Part shown: piece by piece, positions 60,498-64,000 of the stretch
Layout: each line of letters starts with the position of its first letter
Numbering within the stretch: position 1 is the first letter of the stretch
NCBI GenBank assembly: GCA_016219185.1
Contig: JACRBZ010000054.1
Coordinates: forward strand, 25,184 to 89,183
From: Deltaproteobacteria bacterium
GTDB taxonomy: Bacteria; Desulfobacterota; Desulfobacteria; Desulfobacterales; Desulfatirhabdiaceae
DNA: 64,000 bases
Direction: 5' to 3'
Notes under the pieces: generated by a model
What the model saw: the letters and a program-made list of their open reading frames with translations, nothing else
Told to the model about the DNA's origin: nothing
Databases searched by the model: none
Program-made: the position numbers and the translations under genes

Positions 60498-61553
60498 ATG
60501 AGAGACATTTCTAATACTGAGGTTTTCGATCATGTCCTTAGCCGATATGGTGGACGACTGTTAACTGAACATGTGCATCCCGACACTATGGAAGGGTTTC
60601 AAGAATTCATTGAATTTTTCAGGGACATCCTTCGTAGCAAGCATTTTGGCACATCAGATGTGCGTTGCGATTGGGTAGCAAACACTAATTTCAATGCACT
60701 TGCAACTCATTCTTGTGATCATGAGTTGATCGGACTCTTTGCGGGCATTCCACTCCTTCTCTATAACCACTGCTACTGCTTCTTCAGCGATCCAAAAACA
60801 TTACCAATTATGGGCAAAGGTTCTCAAGAAAAACCTGAAGAGACAGTGCTTGAGGGACTTCGAAACAATCAGCTACGTCCTCTCCCAAAGGGGCCACATG
60901 ATCCATTAAGGCATGACGCTGCGATGCACATAGCTTGGAATGCCGTTATGTTTGTGTTTTTTCACGAGTTAGGGCACATAGCTTGGGGTCATTTGAGACT
61001 TCTCGCAGAATCCTGTGGTTCTCTAGAATATTTAGAGCTACCAGTCGTTCCGTTGGCAGACGAAGAAGCTCATCTTCGCCTGTTGCTTGAGTTGGACGCA
61101 GACCATTTCGCAGCAGGTTATCTTTTACAGTATTGGAATAAAAAGTGGAACGATGGGGCATTTAGTGCTTTAGAAAGCTTGGGATGTGATGTAAGTTGGA
61201 TGCTATCCTTATCGATGCTCTTTCTGGTAATGGATGGTTTAAACACAGCACACCCAACTCTTGGACAGTCAACTCACCCTGCGCCACTGGTTCGTCTAAT
61301 TAACATTGCCACTATTTGCAGCAATGAACGATTTCCTTCATACAAGGGAGGGGAAGATGCTGTATTGAAGGGTTTTAATGAAGTTAAGGCTTGGCGGGAG
61401 CGAGCTGGTCTGAATCCAAGCCGTGGTATGCACGGAATTACATTGGAAGTTCACGAACAACTAAATCAGTTACGTAGCGAACTTCACGAAAAATATGTAG
61501 CACATTTGAACAAATACTCGGCTGATCGCAAAACTTTAAAGGTTATAACATAG
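60498..61553 (+). CDS. HELGH zinc metallopeptidase-like protein (cassette 3)
   Basis: A 351-residue soluble protein. FFHELGHIAWGH contains the H-E-x-x-H zinc motif, and about 35 residues later LLLELDADHFAAGYLL supplies a likely third ligand (Glu/Asp), the pattern of gluzincin-type peptidases such as the Lit/U49 family. Lit is a phage-exclusion protease that cleaves elongation factor Tu, so an anti-phage role is possible, but the resemblance is at motif level only. No signal peptide or membrane segment is seen. The ATG is close to the start of its cassette and has no clear ribosome site. It is a single-gene cassette. Confidence 0.65.
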   Translation: MRDISNTEVFDHVLSRYGGRLLTEHVHPDTMEGFQEFIEFFRDILRSKHFGTSDVRCDWVANTNFNALATHSCDHELIGLFAGIPLLLYNHCYCFFSDPKTLPIMGKGSQEKPEETVLEGLRNNQLRPLPKGPHDPLRHDAAMHIAWNAVMFVFFHELGHIAWGHLRLLAESCGSLEYLELPVVPLADEEAHLRLLLELDADHFAAGYLLQYWNKKWNDGAFSALESLGCDVSWMLSLSMLFLVMDGLNTAHPTLGQSTHPAPLVRLINIATICSNERFPSYKGGEDAVLKGFNEVKAWRERAGLNPSRGMHGITLEVHEQLNQLRSELHEKYVAHLNKYSADRKTLKVIT

Positions 61554-61555
61554 GG

Positions 61556-61618
61556 GCCTAACAAGGCTTTTGCAGCGGAGCGCAAAAAGCGCGCGCCCGC
61601 TGAAAAGCAGCGTTGGCG
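61556..61618 (+). repeat. attC site 3
   Basis: Left core GCCTAAC (61556-61562), stem GCTTTTGCAGCGG with CCCGCTGAAAAGC, loop around GCGC, right core GTTGGCG (61612-61618). Confidence 0.85.
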
Positions 61619-61628
61619 AGGTCAAAAT

Positions 61629-62336
61629 TTGAGCTTTTCAGTATTTCTAAAAGATTTATCTGTCATTGTTGCATCCTGCACTGCCATATATGGGATTGGC
61701 TCTTGGCGTAGGGAATATGTTGGGAAAAAGGAAGTTGAACTAGCTGAAGAAGTACTGTGTCTTTTCTATGAAGCGAGAGATGCTGTTCAACATATCAGGA
61801 ATATTTTCAGCAACGCTAATGAAGGCAGCTCGAGAAAAAAAGGCGAAAATGAGAGCCCCGAACAAAAGGAAGCCTACGATAGGGCATACGTACTATTTGA
61901 GAGATTCAATACTCATATTGATTTATTTAATAAAATGCATTCGGTACGCTATAGGTTTATGGCACACTTTGGTACTGATGCAGGAAAACCGTTTGAAGAT
62001 TTTAGAAGAATATTAAATACTATGCAGGCCTCAGCCCAAGCACTTGCAAGAGCATGGGCAAGAAATTATGGGCATTTTAGAACCGATAAAAAAGAAGAAG
62101 AACACTATGACTTTATCAAAAAGCAGGAAAACATCTTTTGGGAGGGGCTTCCTGAAGAAGATACAATCAAGCCCAAGGTTGAAAAATGTATTGATGAAAT
62201 CGAAAAAATATGTAGACCAATCATAGATAATAAATCTTTAATTTATTTAATCGTTAATAGCCATATGTTTAAGAGATTAAGTGAGACAATCGCTAACAAA
62301 GCTAATTCAGCCGACGCAAAAAAACAGCGCGGCTGA
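61629..62336 (+). CDS. Membrane-anchored helical protein, unknown (cassette 4)
   Basis: A 235-residue protein starting at TTG, with a weak GAGG upstream. Residues ~8-26 form one hydrophobic helix (DLSVIVASCTAIYGIGSW); the rest is long, charged and helical (EEVLCLFYEARDAVQHI, ALARAWARNYGHF), with no catalytic motif. It looks like an N-terminally anchored cytoplasmic coiled-coil protein, a type often found in defence-related cassettes. The C-terminus (SADAKKQRG) is read directly from the attC site, whose left core lies inside the gene. I do not recognise a family. Confidence 0.6.
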   Translation: MSFSVFLKDLSVIVASCTAIYGIGSWRREYVGKKEVELAEEVLCLFYEARDAVQHIRNIFSNANEGSSRKKGENESPEQKEAYDRAYVLFERFNTHIDLFNKMHSVRYRFMAHFGTDAGKPFEDFRRILNTMQASAQALARAWARNYGHFRTDKKEEEHYDFIKKQENIFWEGLPEEDTIKPKVEKCIDEIEKICRPIIDNKSLIYLIVNSHMFKRLSETIANKANSADAKKQRG

Positions 62337-62351
62337 TTAGCGAGGTTGTGC
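62291..62351 (+). repeat. attC site 4
   Basis: Left core CGCTAAC (62291-62297), stem GCTAATTCAGCC with GGCTGATTAGC plus GCG, right core GTTGTGC (62345-62351). It overlaps the 3' end of the cassette-4 gene. Confidence 0.85.
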
Positions 62352-62368
62352 ACTCAAAATATTAAAAT

Positions 62369-63178
62369 ATGAAATCTGGCATTGCCATTGAAGAAATCGA
62401 AAAAGGAGAAGGTCAAGAAGCACAGAAAAATGATTATGTGCTAGTTGAATGTCTTTTCTTCTTAAACCAAGGTGAACAAGTCGAAGTTTTTCCAAATTAC
62501 AACAATAATCAATATGTAATATACTTAAAATCAAGAAGTTTCATCCCCGGGTTGCTCCATGGAATAAATGGCATGCATGAAGGAGGTACGAGAAATATTA
62601 AAATTAGTCCTCATCTTGCATTTGGTGAAAGAGGAATCCTCAATAAAATACCACCTAATGCTTTGCTTATCTGCAAAGTAAAATTATTTAAAATTGTGGA
62701 TGAGTCTTTCTCTTTGCCCAGTCAGTTTAATAGAAGTCGACAAGTTGTTATTTCCCACAGGGGTGAAGCATTAAATAGAAAACATAGGTGGACGTTTGGC
62801 ATTATCAATGATGGAAAATATGGGTTAACTGTAAATCATCCGATACCGGGTATGACTTGGCGACATACGAGAAACAGAAGGACAGAAGGGACTTTAGTAA
62901 AAGATGGAATGGAAAATATCTTTATTGAGTTAAGAGATTTTCCCAATCTATATTCAAGTGAAATAGTTGAGTATAAAAATGTCTGGGCTGACATGAGTGA
63001 AAAGGCAGGTAATACACCAAGGGAAAGGAAGTCGAATATTCTTTGTCTTAATGTAGTACTGCATGAAAATGAAAAACTCATATCATCGTACTATGTTACT
63101 GAAAACAATAAAGTCTTTGCCAATTTATCTCTTTGTAAACATATTGCAGAATTATTATCAAAAGATGAAATGAAATAA
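62369..63178 (+). CDS. FKBP-type peptidyl-prolyl isomerase with C-terminal extension (cassette 5)
   Basis: A 269-residue protein. Residues ~1-110 are an FKBP domain: IPGLLHGINGMHEGGTRNI, then ISPHLAFGERGILNKIPPNALLI, matching the G-M-x-x-G-x-x-R and A-Y-G-x-x-G..I-P-P-N-A core. The C-terminal ~155 residues are unrecognised; they contain NRKHRWTFGIINDG and TWRHTRNRRT, and might be a substrate or partner-binding domain. Cytoplasmic FKBPs of the SlyD/FklB type assist folding; as a lone mobile-cassette gene this one is unusual. No ribosome site is visible before the ATG. It is a single-gene cassette. Confidence 0.75.
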   Translation: MKSGIAIEEIEKGEGQEAQKNDYVLVECLFFLNQGEQVEVFPNYNNNQYVIYLKSRSFIPGLLHGINGMHEGGTRNIKISPHLAFGERGILNKIPPNALLICKVKLFKIVDESFSLPSQFNRSRQVVISHRGEALNRKHRWTFGIINDGKYGLTVNHPIPGMTWRHTRNRRTEGTLVKDGMENIFIELRDFPNLYSSEIVEYKNVWADMSEKAGNTPRERKSNILCLNVVLHENEKLISSYYVTENNKVFANLSLCKHIAELLSKDEMK

Positions 63179-63183
63179 TAAAT

Positions 63184-63247
63184 GCACAACAAATTGTTTC
63201 TGCGGAAACCGCAAACAGCGCGGTTTCCGCAGAACTCTACGTTAACC
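63184..63247 (+). repeat. attC site 5
   Basis: Left core GCACAAC (63184-63190) is the exact complement of GTTGTGC opening cassette 5. The stem TTCTGCGGAAACCGC is perfectly repeated inverted as GCGGTTTCCGCAGAA around AAACAGC. Right core GTTAACC (63241-63247). The stem without mismatched bases is unusual for attC. Confidence 0.85.
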
Positions 63248-63248
63248 T

Positions 63249-63683
63249 ATGAAAAAACTAATCCAAATAGCCATATCAAAAACAATTTCGTCGGAGGAAC
63301 TTGATTTTCTAAACGAAATCTCCAAACTCGCGGAAACGCTGGATACGCTTGAATCAAATTTTGAAGAGCGAATCACCAGCAACAAGGCTTTGAGAGGAGA
63401 AAAACCTACTGTCGTAACGCGGTCAAAGAAAAAAGAGATAAATCAATACAAAAGTGACGCTGATGATTTGACGAACCAATTGGCGAAAGATTTCATACTC
63501 ATGGAAAATGCCAAAGACATAATTCGAGCCATACGTTCCGGCTTTGATGGTGATATCTCTTTTTGGAAGCAAGCGGTTAAATATACGCATCCCGCTGATA
63601 TGTCTATCGTCGAAGAGTTCCTATCCGCCAAAATCAAATTGCGCGAGGCGCTAATAGCATATTTAAACCATAAATCAGGCTAA
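63249..63683 (+). CDS. Small coiled-coil protein, unknown (cassette 6)
   Basis: A 144-residue, highly charged protein without hydrophobic segments. The ATG begins two bases after the attC core, so the cassette brings almost no leader of its own and translation must depend on upstream sequence. Heptad-like helices are visible (EELDFLNEISKLAETLDTL, DADDLTNQLAKDF). No motif is recognised. The C-terminus reaches into attC site 6. Confidence 0.6.
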   Translation: MKKLIQIAISKTISSEELDFLNEISKLAETLDTLESNFEERITSNKALRGEKPTVVTRSKKKEINQYKSDADDLTNQLAKDFILMENAKDIIRAIRSGFDGDISFWKQAVKYTHPADMSIVEEFLSAKIKLREALIAYLNHKSG

Positions 63684-63733
63684 CAAACATTCCAGCCGAC
63701 GCGCACAGCGCGCCGGTGAATTTTGCGTTAGGG
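63678..63733 (+). repeat. attC site 6
   Basis: Left core GGCTAAC (63678-63684), stem TTCCAGCCG/CGCCGGTGAA with GCGC, right core GTTAGGG (63727-63733). An intron-like sequence begins at the last base of the core. Confidence 0.8.
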
Positions 63734-64000
63734 TGCGACACGATGTCGCATAGTTGAGTGTATTAAGCAGGTTAGAATACCCGGCATGTTCCTGCCGGAC
63801 CTTACGCAGGCGTGCTACCGTTGCGCTGATGACGGGGTGCGAAGCCCTGCGGACAAAGTACCGAATTGGGTTCGAATGGCGACAGGAGAACCCCTCCGGG
63901 AATCCTCCCCGGTTAAGGGCAGGGTCGGATGATATGGTGAACACATGTAAATGTCCGTAAGCGTCGTCAACGAATACAGACCTACGAGGATTAACAAGAC
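63733..64000 (+). mobile_element. Group II intron, 5' end (truncated by window)
   Basis: From 63733 the sequence opens GTGCGACACGATGTCGCA, matching the group II 5' consensus GTGYG, and continues as a GC-rich, heavily base-paired stretch (for example CCGGCATGTTCCTGCCGG and GGGGTGCGAAGCCCTG) without an open frame. This is the look of ribozyme domain I. It abuts the core of attC 6, in the same direction as the cassettes. The intron-encoded maturase would lie beyond the window. Identification rests on recognition of the 5' end and structure, not on an alignment. Confidence 0.65.

Larger units (their letters stand above)
56866..63732 (+). mobile_element. Integron gene-cassette array (six cassettes)
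   Basis: Boundaries lie at GTT cores at 56865, 59027, ~60488 (degenerate), 61612, 62345, 63241 and 63727. All genes are on the plus strand, each cassette holds one or two genes, and each ends in an attC dyad. In cassettes 1, 2 and 5 the 5' TTRRRY matches the complement of their own attC left site exactly, as expected from circular intermediates; cassettes 4 and 6 match with one difference. The cassettes are much more AT-rich than the flanking chromosome, pointing to foreign origins. Confidence 0.85.

Noticed and set aside
63184..63247. Perfect 15-base stem as a rho-independent terminator
   Set aside because: It is bounded by complementary attC cores at both ends and is not followed by a T-run, so it is better explained as attC 5.
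56907..63683. CRISPR array or prophage remnant in the AT-rich region
   Set aside because: No regular direct repeats with spacers and no phage structural genes; repeats are imperfect dyads of attC type.

Overview
The window looks like a chromosomal segment of an anaerobic, probably sulfate-reducing, Desulfobacterota bacterium of the Desulfobacteraceae/Desulfosarcina kind. The evidence is gene content only: many acyl-CoA dehydrogenases and acyl-CoA ligases, iron-sulfur proteins paired with them, a glutaryl-CoA dehydrogenase and glutaconyl-CoA decarboxylase alpha subunit pair, a NIL-domain ferredoxin joined to mnmA, and palindromic intergenic repeats. No rRNA or tRNA genes and no CRISPR were seen.

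1-20 kb is mostly housekeeping and catabolism. It holds the end of uppP, two exported alpha/beta hydrolases, a TrmO-like protein, an acyl-CoA ligase, a cyclophilin, an acyl-CoA dehydrogenase with an Fe-S partner, mnmA with the NIL ferredoxin, a PlsC-hydrolase fusion, the glutaryl-CoA block, a PHP phosphoesterase, cysS and ispF. 20-28 kb is an envelope/ion block: a P-type cation ATPase, a zinc-ribbon protein, EI24-like and other membrane proteins, a lipoprotein, a Tim44-like protein and a Bax-inhibitor-1 protein. Two paralogous 100-residue secreted Cys-rich proteins with nearly identical promoters bracket the first part of it. 28-31 kb carries glmM and a beta-helix protein.

31-42 kb is the most striking metabolic locus. 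A 2377-residue PUFA-synthase-like protein (KS, chain-length factor, AT, then four hot-dog dehydratase units) is followed 14 bases later by oleA, oleB and oleC. This suggests a dedicated route from a polyketide-type (poly)unsaturated acyl chain to a long-chain olefin, although no oleD, ACP, ketoreductase or enoylreductase lies in the window. 42-48 kb carries a BMP-type nucleoside ABC transporter and a methylthioadenosine/adenosylhomocysteine deaminase. A TolC-like protein and glpK follow.

51-64 kb is a genomic island. On the minus strand there is a wrecked integron integrase gene. An IS21-family element with a 6-bp target duplication splits it after its fifth codon, and it is also frameshifted and cut off at its 3' end next to an ATPase/DUF4143 gene. 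To its right, in the usual integron arrangement, lies an AT-rich array of at least six cassettes, all on the plus strand, separated by attC sites. The cassettes encode a GAF histidine kinase with a response regulator ending in a hydrophobic helix, a membrane-segment protein with a SEC-C protein, an HELGH metallopeptidase, a one-TM protein, an FKBP fusion and a coiled-coil protein. What looks like the 5' end of a group II intron abuts the last attC and runs off the window.
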